The notes beneath the pieces were generated by a model. That model saw only the letters and a list, made by a program, of their open reading frames with translations. It had not been told where the DNA came from and did not search any database. From positions 62,001 to 126,000 of the forward strand of contig CBDFIU010000001.1 in assembly GCA_965248235.1 (NCBI GenBank): a stretch of 64,000 nt of DNA. Direction: 5' to 3'. The position numbers were made by a program, and so were the translations under genes. This document shows, one piece after another, positions 17,353 to 25,524 of this stretch. This DNA comes from UBA6623 sp965248235. GTDB lineage: Bacteria; Acidobacteriota; Terriglobia; Bryobacterales; UBA6623. Each line of letters begins with the position of its first letter. Position 1 is the first letter of the stretch.

Positions 17353-18405
17353 TCAGCGCCGGGGCTGCTCTTCACCTTGCCGCCGCGCGCTCTCGTATTG
17401 GGCTTGAAGCCGTTCGAGGCGATCACGCGACAGGTCGCCGCGGTGAACGACGAGGCGGTAGCGCAGGACCAGGGGCTTTCCGCGGGGCAGTGCGACACGT
17501 CGCGGACCGGGCCAGACGGGGTTTTGCATGCTCGTTTGCGAGCGCAGTATCCAAGGCTGTGGGAAACCCGGCACCGAAGGGTGGCTGAGAATCGCGATTC
17601 CGGCGGGTCGGCCGTCGGGGCCCGCGAACGACCCTGTAAGATCAACCCAGCGGGCCGCTTCAAGCGCGCTGCGGCGAGGCGTCAGCGGACCTCGCGCGCC
17701 CAAAAAGCGCACGTCTTCGGGCAGGCGCGCCCGGACCGAAAACCCACCGTAACCCTTGTCGTCCTTCGAGCCGCCGAGCAAAAGATCGTCGACGCGGGGC
17801 GTTAGGCGAATTTCGAAGTCAATCTTGCGCAAATCACCCTCGACGCTGTGAACCCGTACCGTCGTAACCTCGTCGAGGAAGGGCGTTTCCTTGCCGGCGG
17901 CATCGGTCAACGCCGGTGATACCCACTCCGCCCGCACCCGCAGCGCGGCCGTGTCGCCTCCGGCCGAGACGGGTTCGGCCGTGACAACGCGGGCAAGGGA
18001 ATCTTGCGCTAACCACGCATCTCCCATCTTTCGCCCCCCGACCGTGACCTGATGCCACGCCCAGAAGATCCCCCGGTGGTGGATGTGATCGGCGGGGAAG
18101 TCTTCCGTAAGGATTTCTCCGTCGAGCCCGCGGAGCGGATGAATGTAGTTGGCGCGCTTCGATCGCCCGCCGAGCGACTTGGGTTCGAGTTGGTAAAACA
18201 GAACCCTCCGGCCGGCATCGAGGAAGAGAAAACCTTCCGCGCGGCGTTCGAGACGAGGACCCGGTTTGGGCGAGTCAGCCGGCAGCAGGCCGACCCCCCA
18301 CGACACGAGAAGCGTCACCATCAGCCGGCGCGCACGGGAGAGCAGACGGCGAGTCGCCGCCGCCGGCGATTTGGTTCGGTGAGTTGAGATACTCCAACCT
18401 AGCAT
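17353..18405 (-). CDS. Exported DUF6807 (PmoA-like) protein
   Basis: About 350 residues from the ATG at 18405; the ATG at 18321 is an alternative. The N-terminus carries an RR-containing basic stretch followed by LMVTLLVSWGVGLLPA, a likely signal peptide. The signature DHIHHRGIFWAWHQV and the later DDKGYGGFSVRARLP match the DUF6807 family, often labelled methane oxygenase PmoA, although the name does not reflect demonstrated activity. Such proteins are common in Acidobacteriota and Planctomycetota near sugar-oxidoreductase genes. Convergent with putA and divergent from pncB. Confidence 0.72.
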   Translation of the reverse strand: MLGWSISTHRTKSPAAATRRLLSRARRLMVTLLVSWGVGLLPADSPKPGPRLERRAEGFLFLDAGRRVLFYQLEPKSLGGRSKRANYIHPLRGLDGEILTEDFPADHIHHRGIFWAWHQVTVGGRKMGDAWLAQDSLARVVTAEPVSAGGDTAALRVRAEWVSPALTDAAGKETPFLDEVTTVRVHSVEGDLRKIDFEIRLTPRVDDLLLGGSKDDKGYGGFSVRARLPEDVRFLGARGPLTPRRSALEAARWVDLTGSFAGPDGRPAGIAILSHPSVPGFPQPWILRSQTSMQNPVWPGPRRVALPRGKPLVLRYRLVVHRGDLSRDRLERLQAQYESARRQGEEQPRR

Positions 18406-18536
18406 CCGTGGTTGCGAAAATGTCGTCTTGGCGGGTGCATTCACATCGGACCCTGTCTCCCACAAACCCCGCCAAAGTCCGACGCAGCGGGGTAGACTGA
18501 ACCTGATCGCCGCAACCGTTCGAGGTTGGCTGTAAT

Positions 18537-19988
18537 ATGAGTGCTCCCCGCGGTCAATCCCTCTTCCTGCTCACCGACCTCTATCAGCTGACGATGGCCT
18601 TTGGCTATTGGAAGTCGGGGCGGGCCGACCGCGAGGCCGTTTTTCACTTGGTCTTTCGCAAGAATCCGTTTGGAGGCGGGTTCAGCATTGCCTGCGGCCT
18701 GACACAGGCTGTGGAATTTCTTCAAGAGTTTCAACTGAGCGCCGACGATCGTGGCTATCTGCAAACGTTACGCGGCAACGACGACGAGCCGTTGTTTTCG
18801 GAGGACTTTCTCGATTACCTCGGCGCCCTGCGTCTGCGCTGCGATATGGACGCCGTACCGGAGGGTACGGCCGTCTTCCCGCGGCAGCCGCTGGTGCGGG
18901 TGAAGGGGCCGCTCCTCGAGACGCAGATTCTTGAGACCGCCCTGCTGAACATCATCAATTTTCAAACCCTCATCGCGACCAAGGCGGCGCGGCTGACGAT
19001 GGCGGCGGGGGGGCGGAGGACGTTGGAATTCGGCCTGCGGCGCGCACAGGGGATCAACGGCGGTCTGGCCGCGTCGCGGGCGGCCTACGTCGGCGGGTGT
19101 GACGCCACCTCGAACGTATTGGCGGGGAAAATGTACGGCATCCCCGTGGCCGGTACGCATGCGCACAGTTGGGTGATGTCGTTCGAGACCGAGAGGGAAG
19201 CATTCGAAACCTACGCGGAAACTTTGCCCAACAACGCAATTTTCCTGGTCGACACCTACGACACCGCCGGGGGAATCGAGCGGGCCATCGAAGCTGCGCG
19301 CGGCATGCGGGCTCGCGGCCGCGAGCCGATCGGTATTCGGCTGGACTCGGGAGATCTCGGCCGGCTGAGCTTTGAAGCGCGTCGTCGACTCGACGAGGCC
19401 GGTTTCCCGCGGGCGAAGATTGTCGCCTCGGGTGATTTGGACGAGTATTCCGTGGCCGAGCTGGTGCAAGCCGGCGCGCCGATTGACGTTTTCGGCGTGG
19501 GAACGAAGCTCGCGACCGCCTACGATGACCCGGCGCTCGGCGGAGTGTATAAGTTGTCGGCCATTAGCGATGCGCGTGGTCACCTCTTGCCAAAGCTCAA
19601 GACCTCCGACGATCCGGCGAAAACCTCGAATCCGGGATGTCTGCAAGTACGCCGGTTCCTTCGAGGCGGACAGTTCGTCGGGGATGTGATTTACGACGAA
19701 GAAACACCGCCAAAAGGGGTCGAGTCGGACACGCCGCCGCCTGATTCGGCGACCTCAGCCGAGCCGCCCGACGCTCTGGAAGACCTGCTTGTCCCGGTGC
19801 TGCGCGGAGGCAAGGCGGTCTATGAACCGCCTTCGGCCGTGCGCGCCCGCCGCCGAACCTTGGAACAAGTCGCCGCGCTGCCCGAGGACGTTAAGCGATT
19901 CGAGCAACCCGATACCTACCCGGTGCAATTGGAACCGACTCTGGCCGGCCGCAAGCAGGAACTGATCCGGAAGATTCGCGGCGGCTGA
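18537..19988 (+). CDS. pncB: Nicotinate phosphoribosyltransferase
   Basis: 483 residues. The N-terminal LTDLYQLTMAFGYWK, FGLRRAQG and the active-site His segment GTHAHSWVMSF are diagnostic, and the phosphoribosyl-binding IRLDSGDL, IVASGDLDEY and DVFGVGTKL follow in order. It makes nicotinate mononucleotide from nicotinate and PRPP in the NAD salvage pathway. A loop near 395-415 is Pro/Ser-rich and likely disordered. There is no clear Shine-Dalgarno sequence before the ATG. Confidence 0.93.
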   Translation: MSAPRGQSLFLLTDLYQLTMAFGYWKSGRADREAVFHLVFRKNPFGGGFSIACGLTQAVEFLQEFQLSADDRGYLQTLRGNDDEPLFSEDFLDYLGALRLRCDMDAVPEGTAVFPRQPLVRVKGPLLETQILETALLNIINFQTLIATKAARLTMAAGGRRTLEFGLRRAQGINGGLAASRAAYVGGCDATSNVLAGKMYGIPVAGTHAHSWVMSFETEREAFETYAETLPNNAIFLVDTYDTAGGIERAIEAARGMRARGREPIGIRLDSGDLGRLSFEARRRLDEAGFPRAKIVASGDLDEYSVAELVQAGAPIDVFGVGTKLATAYDDPALGGVYKLSAISDARGHLLPKLKTSDDPAKTSNPGCLQVRRFLRGGQFVGDVIYDEETPPKGVESDTPPPDSATSAEPPDALEDLLVPVLRGGKAVYEPPSAVRARRRTLEQVAALPEDVKRFEQPDTYPVQLEPTLAGRKQELIRKIRGG

Positions 19989-20063
19989 CTCCGCGGGCGT
20001 AAAGTTGCAAAGTCATCGCGACACTCCTTGTCCTTCCGGAACCGTCGTGATAAGGTGGTCCGC

Positions 20064-20555
20064 GTGGCGTACATCGATTGGCTGACCGAGTCATTGCGCG
20101 CGAAGCTCGCCGAACAAGCAGTTGGCGAACCGGTGGCTCTGCGAGCCTATTTTCAGATCGCCGATGATCACGGCCTGCTGATCCCTACTCTCGCGTCCGC
20201 GGTCGCAATGGCCGAAACGTGGTTCGGCAGCCGGGGCCCGACCGTGTACGCTCAAGGCGGCGCCCAACAAGGCTCGGTGACCGTGATGGCGACCTTCGCC
20301 AACGGCGGAACCGCCGTGCTGAGTTCCGACCTGGCGCGTGGCGCGGCCGGCGCCGCCGAGGGCCCGTCGGTCACTCTTCTGCTGATCGGCAACCACGGCA
20401 CGATGCAGTTCGACGACCGCCCGGGAAGCGACGGGCTTGCCGTCGACCTCGGCGTCTCGAACAATGCGGACCAAAAGCGGATCGCGGCCCTGATCGAAGA
20501 TTCGTTACGGAAAGGGGCTCCCGTGTCCGGTCAGGCGGTCGGAAATGCGGGCTAG
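20064..20555 (+). CDS. Stand-alone Gfo/Idh/MocA C-terminal-like domain protein
   Basis: 163 residues from a GTG with AAGGTGG six bases upstream. Segments such as LRAYFQIADDHG, AETWFGSRGPTVYAQGG, SVTVMATFANGGTAVLSSDL and LLIGNHGTMQFDD follow the order of the beta-sheet C-terminal domain of Gfo/Idh/MocA oxidoreductases, but no Rossmann nucleotide-binding domain precedes it. It overlaps the start of a full-length Gfo/Idh/MocA gene by 11 bases, so the two are probably co-translated. It may be an accessory subunit or a decayed paralogue; the family call is by eye. Confidence 0.6.
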   Translation: MAYIDWLTESLRAKLAEQAVGEPVALRAYFQIADDHGLLIPTLASAVAMAETWFGSRGPTVYAQGGAQQGSVTVMATFANGGTAVLSSDLARGAAGAAEGPSVTLLLIGNHGTMQFDDRPGSDGLAVDLGVSNNADQKRIAALIEDSLRKGAPVSGQAVGNAG

Positions 20556-21693
20556 CCCCCCCTTCGGTATTCTGCTCGTCACCGGCGGGATGACCCACCA
20601 AGAGGGTTACGGAAAAGGCTTCCTCGCCGACCCGCGCTGCCGCGTCATTGGGTTGACCGACGAGGCCGATGTCGACGAACGTCGCGCCCGCCTCAACCGC
20701 GAGCTTGCCGCCGAGTTGGGTGTCCCGCTGTTGCCCGATCTCGACGCCGCTCTTGAACAAGACGACGTCGACGCCGTTTCGGTCTGCTCGGAATTCGAGC
20801 GCCGCGCGAAGGTTGCGGAGAAATGCGTCCGGGCCGGCAAGCACCTTTACGTCGATAAACCGATGGCTACCACGGTCGATGACGCCCGCCGGCTGGTCGA
20901 CGTCGTCGAGAAGGCCGGGGTCCTCAGCCAAATGTTTACCCAAGTCGGGCAGCCCTACGCCCAACGCGCCAAGCGAATCGTCGATTCGGGTCGGTTGGGA
21001 GACTTGCGGGCGATCCACTGCGACCTGCTCTTCGCCAAGGGTTATGCCAAGGGGGTCGAGTTGGGCATACCCCGCCGCGAACACTACCCGCCGCGCGGTT
21101 TCACCTTCCCCAACGCCAAGCGCGAAGTCTGGACCACCGCCGTCTATTCGCTCACATTGATGCGCTATTTGACCGGGCGCAAGTTTCGCTCCGTCTACGC
21201 CACGACGGCGAACTACTTTTTTGAAGAACACCAGGGACACGACATCGAGGACTTCGGGGCCCTGTCGCTCGCGCTCGAGGGCGGCATTAGCGCGACCCTG
21301 ATCGCGAGCCGCATCGGTTGGCGCTCTTATCGTTCGTTTGGCCCCAACCTGACCAGGCTTTACGGCAGCGAAGGCAGCGTCCTGATCGATGGGCACGCCC
21401 CGCGCTGGGATATCGCGTCCGACCGTCCCGGGTGGGAACCCCCGTCTCGAGACCCGCTTGATCCGATGGGCTTTTGGAGCAGTACCATGGCCCGTGCCCA
21501 AGCTGGCCCGAGAACCGACTGGGATACGCCGCAAACGATCCCCGCCCAGTCCGACCAGAGCCTCTTCCTCGATTGCTTGGAACAAGAAAAAGACGCCGCC
21601 GTGACCGCTGCCGACGCCGCCCACGCGAGCGAAGTGATGCTGGCCGCCTACCGTTCGGCGGCAACCGGCAAAGTCGTGGAGCTGCCCACATAG
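20545..21693 (+). CDS. Gfo/Idh/MocA family oxidoreductase
   Basis: 382 residues. The N-terminal Rossmann domain is followed by the family's EKP-type motif, here YVDKPMATTVDDARRLV (Glu replaced by Asp), where the Lys is catalytic. The C-terminal domain ends with the LFLDCLEQEKDAAVTAADAAHASEVMLAAYRSA-like helix characteristic of this family. Members oxidise or reduce sugars and cyclitols with NAD(P). Start ATG 20545 overlaps the preceding gene. The substrate is unknown. Confidence 0.82.
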   Translation: MRASPPFGILLVTGGMTHQEGYGKGFLADPRCRVIGLTDEADVDERRARLNRELAAELGVPLLPDLDAALEQDDVDAVSVCSEFERRAKVAEKCVRAGKHLYVDKPMATTVDDARRLVDVVEKAGVLSQMFTQVGQPYAQRAKRIVDSGRLGDLRAIHCDLLFAKGYAKGVELGIPRREHYPPRGFTFPNAKREVWTTAVYSLTLMRYLTGRKFRSVYATTANYFFEEHQGHDIEDFGALSLALEGGISATLIASRIGWRSYRSFGPNLTRLYGSEGSVLIDGHAPRWDIASDRPGWEPPSRDPLDPMGFWSSTMARAQAGPRTDWDTPQTIPAQSDQSLFLDCLEQEKDAAVTAADAAHASEVMLAAYRSAATGKVVELPT

Positions 21694-21983
21694 CGTCGCG
21701 GGGAAAGGCTTTTCGGACGTATCCCCATCGTCTCCTCCGAAAATCCCCTTCGAGCGTACGTTGGGTTACGATATAGCCGAATCAGGCCGCACCTGTCGTG
21801 CAGCTGCGGAGCGGCGACGGGAAAGTAGCCCGGGGTTCACGCTTGACCCAACCGAAACGTTCAGGTCGACGACTCGCCCCCATTTTCATGGCGGTCTTAT
21901 GAACGCCGGCGTTCAGAGAGACGGACTCTTCTTGTTAACTTCTTGTCAGTCAAGGGGCAGTTTGGGAGAATGAAGGGCGACTC
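21694..21983. other. Intergenic region before the GAF gene
   Basis: 290 bases without a convincing gene. A TACGATATA stretch near 21767 could serve as a -10 element. The 3' part (21940-21983) is the leader of the GAF gene with AAGGG at 21973. No repeat or recognisable RNA fold was found. Confidence 0.3.
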
Positions 21984-22457
21984 GTGATGCCCGCGGAAAC
22001 TTTCCTTAGTCGAGTACGTGATGTCGCGGGCGAGCCCGACGTTCTCCTGCGCTTAACGCTTGACCACTTCGAGGCCGATACAGGAACACTTCACCGTCTC
22101 GGCCCGGACGGCCTGCTGCACCTGAAAGCGTGGGCCGGCGGTATTCCCGACGAGCTGTTGCCCGTCATTCGGATCATTCCGGTGGGGAAGGGAATCGCGG
22201 GCTTGGCCGTGGAGCGGAACGAACCGGTTGACCTTTGCAACTTGCAGACCGATCAAAGCGGCACGGCGCGACCGGGCGCCAAACAGACCGGCGTACGAGG
22301 GTCGATTTGCGTCCCGGTAACGGTCCAAGGCAAGGCTGTGGGGGCCCTGGGGATCGCCACCGAAGCCGAACGCGCCTTTTCCGAACAAGAGATTGCGCTT
22401 CTCATGGAAGTGGGCCGCGTCGTGGGCGGCGCTCCCGCCTCGGACAAGGAACACTAA
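21984..22457 (+). CDS. Single GAF-domain protein
   Basis: 157 residues; GTG 21984 or ATG 21987 start, with AAGGG just upstream. Residues about 18-150 form a GAF domain, with the typical RIIPVGKGIAGLAVERNEP, a VRGSICVPVTVQGKAVGALGIA core and EQEIALLMEVGRVVG end. No output domain is attached. Small-molecule sensing or a scaffolding role is possible. It is followed 43 bases later by the UxaA-family gene and may be co-transcribed. Confidence 0.75.
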   Translation: MMPAETFLSRVRDVAGEPDVLLRLTLDHFEADTGTLHRLGPDGLLHLKAWAGGIPDELLPVIRIIPVGKGIAGLAVERNEPVDLCNLQTDQSGTARPGAKQTGVRGSICVPVTVQGKAVGALGIATEAERAFSEQEIALLMEVGRVVGGAPASDKEH

Positions 22458-22500
22458 TCGCTCTCTTGTCGACTCGGCCCCCGACGATATAGGAATCCTT

Positions 22501-24054
22501 ATGCCTCTTGTCACAGTAGACAGCATCATCAATACCGATAACCCGCTGATCCGGCTTCACCGCAACGACAACGTCGTCGTCGCCCGTGTGTCGCTCTCGG
22601 TGGGATCCGTCGTTACGTTTGAAGATCGTGAATTGACGATTTCGCGGGCGGTGGCGGCCGGGCACAAAGTAGCCGTCGCGGAGATCACACTGGGGTCGGT
22701 CGTCGTCAAATACGGCGAAAACATCGGCACGGCGTCGGGCGACATTCACGTCGGTGATTTGGTTCATGTCCACAACTTGGATTTCGATCCGGCCGATCAG
22801 CAATTTGAGTTCGCCACGACATTGAACGATCTCTCCGATGTGCCCTTGCTCGCCGAGCAAACCTTCCTGGGCTATCCCCGCGCCGACGGGCGAGTCGGTA
22901 CTCGCAACTACATCGCGATCGTGGGCGCGAGCAACTGTTCGGCCTATGCGGTGCAGCAGGTCGAAGCAGCGTTTCGAGATGAATCGTTTGAGAACTCCGG
23001 CATTGACGGCGTGGTCTGCTTCGCTCATGCCGACGGCTGCGGGCAAGCCGAAGGTCCCGACATGCAGGTTCTTCGCCGAACTCTCGACGGCGTCGCCGAT
23101 CATCCCAACGTCGCGGCCGCGGTGGTGGTCGGCCTTGGTTGTGAAGTGAATCAAATCGGGTACTTCACCCGTCCGGAAGATGCGAATGGGCGCGCCCCGC
23201 GCCGCGGATTCACCTTGCAGGAGAGCGGCGGGACCCGCCATGCCGTCGAAGACAGCGTCAAGGCCGTCTGGGAGCTTATCGAAGAGGTCGGCCGTCTCGA
23301 GCGCGTGGAGTGCCCCTCGTCGAAGCTTGTCGCCGCGCTCGAATGCGGTGGTTCGGACGCTTTTTCCGGCGTCACCGCCAACCCGGCCGTGGGCTACTTT
23401 TCCGATCTGCTCGTGAAACAAGGCGGGACGGTCTGCTTGGCCGAAACCACCGAGATCTGCGGCGCCGAACACCTGCTGACCCGCCGCGCCACCGACAAGA
23501 GTGTCGGCGAAGATCTCCTTCGCATGGTTGAGTGGTATCAGAACTACGTTGCCGGCTTCCCGAACGCTCCCACTTTCGACAGCAACCCCTCGCCCGGTAA
23601 CCGAGCGGGCGGGCTCACCAACATCGTCGAAAAGTCGCTTGGGGCCGTGGCCAAGGGAGGAACTTCGAACCTGACGGCCGTTTACGACTATGCCGAGCGT
23701 ATCGACAAGACCGGCTTCGTTTTCATGAACACGCCCGGATACGATCCGCCCTCGGTGACCGGCATGGCGGCCGGCGGTTGCAATGTTTGCTTCTTTACCA
23801 CCGGCCGCGGCAGCTGCTTCGGGTTCCCGACGATCCCCGTGATCAAGGTCGCTTCGAATTCAAAGATGGGCAATTACATGGAAGAAGACATGGATGTCAA
23901 TGCCGGCGTCATCGCTGACGGCGACGACACGGTGGAGGGCGTCGGTAAGGCCATGTACCAATTTGCGTTGGAAGTTGCCTCGGGACGCCGGACCTTCAGC
24001 GAAGCGATGGGTCACCGCGAATTCATTACCTGGCGGCAAGGTCCTGTGTTGTAG
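22501..24054 (+). CDS. UxaA-family altronate/galactarate-type dehydratase
   Basis: 517 residues from ATG 22501 with AGGA eight bases upstream. The N-terminal SAF domain (about 1-95) with DNVVVARVSL precedes the large dehydratase domain starting GYPRADGRVGTRNYIAIVG, and later HADGCGQ, GLGCEVNQI, ALECGGSDAFSG and AGGCNVCFFTTGRG (conserved Cys/His residues that bind the catalytic metal). The family removes water from hexonates such as altronate or galactarate. The substrate here is not determinable from sequence; the nearby Gfo/Idh/MocA pair is consistent with sugar-acid metabolism. Confidence 0.85.
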   Translation: MPLVTVDSIINTDNPLIRLHRNDNVVVARVSLSVGSVVTFEDRELTISRAVAAGHKVAVAEITLGSVVVKYGENIGTASGDIHVGDLVHVHNLDFDPADQQFEFATTLNDLSDVPLLAEQTFLGYPRADGRVGTRNYIAIVGASNCSAYAVQQVEAAFRDESFENSGIDGVVCFAHADGCGQAEGPDMQVLRRTLDGVADHPNVAAAVVVGLGCEVNQIGYFTRPEDANGRAPRRGFTLQESGGTRHAVEDSVKAVWELIEEVGRLERVECPSSKLVAALECGGSDAFSGVTANPAVGYFSDLLVKQGGTVCLAETTEICGAEHLLTRRATDKSVGEDLLRMVEWYQNYVAGFPNAPTFDSNPSPGNRAGGLTNIVEKSLGAVAKGGTSNLTAVYDYAERIDKTGFVFMNTPGYDPPSVTGMAAGGCNVCFFTTGRGSCFGFPTIPVIKVASNSKMGNYMEEDMDVNAGVIADGDDTVEGVGKAMYQFALEVASGRRTFSEAMGHREFITWRQGPVL

Positions 24055-24075
24055 GGGGGCGTCGCGGATAAGCCG

Positions 24076-25377
24076 CTATGCGGTGGTCACACCATCGAGT
24101 AATTCGAAAAACTCCGGGAACGAGACCGAAGCGGCTTCGGCATTTGTCATCGTGGAAGGGCCGTCTCCGCGAAGCGCGGCGATGGTGAAGGCCATGGCGA
24201 TGCGGTGATCGCCGAAGGAATCGAGTTCGGCGGCGCGAAAGCGGTTCCGGCCCGGAATCTTCATGCCGTTATCGAAGACTTCGGGAGTCACCCCCATTCG
24301 CTTGAGATTTTCGGCAACCGTCGCAATGCGGTCGGTTTCCTTGACCCGTAATTCCGCCGCGTCGTGAATCACGAGGCCCTCGTCGCTCGCCGCGCCCAAG
24401 ATGGCCAGGATCGGAACCTCGTCGATGACCGCCGCCGTCATCGCCCCTTCGATCACTCCGCCTCCGGGCGTTCCCGTGTTCCCATCCCCAGGGCCGCGTA
24501 CTTCGATGTCTCCGACGGCTTCGCCGGCCTCGATCCGCCCGGCTCGCACTTCGATATCCGCTCCCATTTCTCTGAGAACATCGAGCAGCGCCGCCCGCGT
24601 GGGGTTGAGGCCGACGTTTTCAAGAGTTAAACGGGAGCCGGGAAGCAACAGGGCGGCCGCGATGAAAAACGCCGCCGAGGATAGATCGGCCGGCACGCGC
24701 AAGGCGCGGCCTTCGAGCCTTGGGCGCCCCGTGACCGCGATCGTTCCCGCGTCGGTTGTGACTGCGGCGCCGAACTCCCGCAGGGCGATCTCGGAGTGGT
24801 CGCGGGTCGGCAGCGGCTCTCGCACCGTGGTTGTCCCGTCGGCGTAGAGTCCGGCGAAAAGCACCGCCGTCTTGACCTGAGCGCTGGCGACGGGCAGCTC
24901 GTAATCGATCGGCTTAAGGGCCCCGCCGCGAATTCGCAGAGGCGGGAAGCCGCCCTCGCGCGCTTCGATCGTCGCTCCCATTCGCTCAAGAGGAGTGATG
25001 ATCCGGCGCATCGGACGTCGTGCCAGTGATTCATCTCCCGCGATGACGGTTTCGAACGTTTGCCCCGCAAGCAGCCCCGAGAGCATCCGGATCGTCGACC
25101 CGGAATTCCCGACATCGAGCGCTTTCTCGGAGACGCGTAAACCGTCGAGACCGACTCCCTCGATTGTGACCGCTGTGCCGCGATGCTCGATCGAAACCCC
25201 CATCGCGCGGAGGCAGGTCAGCGTGGAGGCGCAGTCGGCCCCGCTGGAGTAATTGTCGAGGCGGGTCCGCCCCTCCGCAATCGCCCCCAGCATCGCGTAA
25301 CGGTGCGAAATCGACTTGTCGCCCGCTAACCGCGGCGAGCCCGATACCGAACGGACCGGTAAAATCACGCGTCCCAT
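24076..25377 (-). CDS. aroA: 3-phosphoshikimate 1-carboxyvinyltransferase (EPSP synthase)
   Basis: 433 residues. Shikimate pathway enzyme that joins phosphoenolpyruvate to shikimate 3-phosphate. Landmarks are AGDKSISHRY, NSGSTIRMLSGLLAG, RRPMRRI, ASAQVKTAVLFAG, TRDHSE, NPTRAALLD, DEVPILA, LRVKETDRI and DHRIAMAF. The set GDKS, SAQVK, RDHSE and NPTR matches the motifs described for class II EPSP synthases. The ATG at 25377 is preceded by a -10-like CATAAT eight bases upstream and no Shine-Dalgarno. The gene converges on the UxaA-family gene. Confidence 0.93.
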   Translation of the reverse strand: MGRVILPVRSVSGSPRLAGDKSISHRYAMLGAIAEGRTRLDNYSSGADCASTLTCLRAMGVSIEHRGTAVTIEGVGLDGLRVSEKALDVGNSGSTIRMLSGLLAGQTFETVIAGDESLARRPMRRIITPLERMGATIEAREGGFPPLRIRGGALKPIDYELPVASAQVKTAVLFAGLYADGTTTVREPLPTRDHSEIALREFGAAVTTDAGTIAVTGRPRLEGRALRVPADLSSAAFFIAAALLLPGSRLTLENVGLNPTRAALLDVLREMGADIEVRAGRIEAGEAVGDIEVRGPGDGNTGTPGGGVIEGAMTAAVIDEVPILAILGAASDEGLVIHDAAELRVKETDRIATVAENLKRMGVTPEVFDNGMKIPGRNRFRAAELDSFGDHRIAMAFTIAALRGDGPSTMTNAEAASVSFPEFFELLDGVTTA

Positions 25378-25385
25378 AGCGTCTC

Positions 25386-25391
25386 ATTATG
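25386..25391 (-). promoter_or_regulatory. -10-like hexamer, likely leaderless start of aroA
   Basis: CATAAT on the minus strand ends eight bases before the aroA ATG. The spacing would put the transcription start at or next to the start codon, and there is no Shine-Dalgarno sequence. Confidence 0.4.
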
Positions 25392-25524
25392 GCAGTGCCA
25401 GACGCGGCTCCCGCCGCGAATCAGCCTTTGCGGTGAAGCGAAGGCTCAGCGCCATCTCACCAGGTCCGATCCGGTTCGCTCACCCGGCGAACGATCTGGT
25501 ATTCTGAACCTCTCAGCGACTCCC

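Noticed and set aside
21761..21973. Possible 70-residue protein before the GAF gene
   Set aside because: No ribosome-binding site, no domain, low-complexity basic composition; treated as leader sequence.
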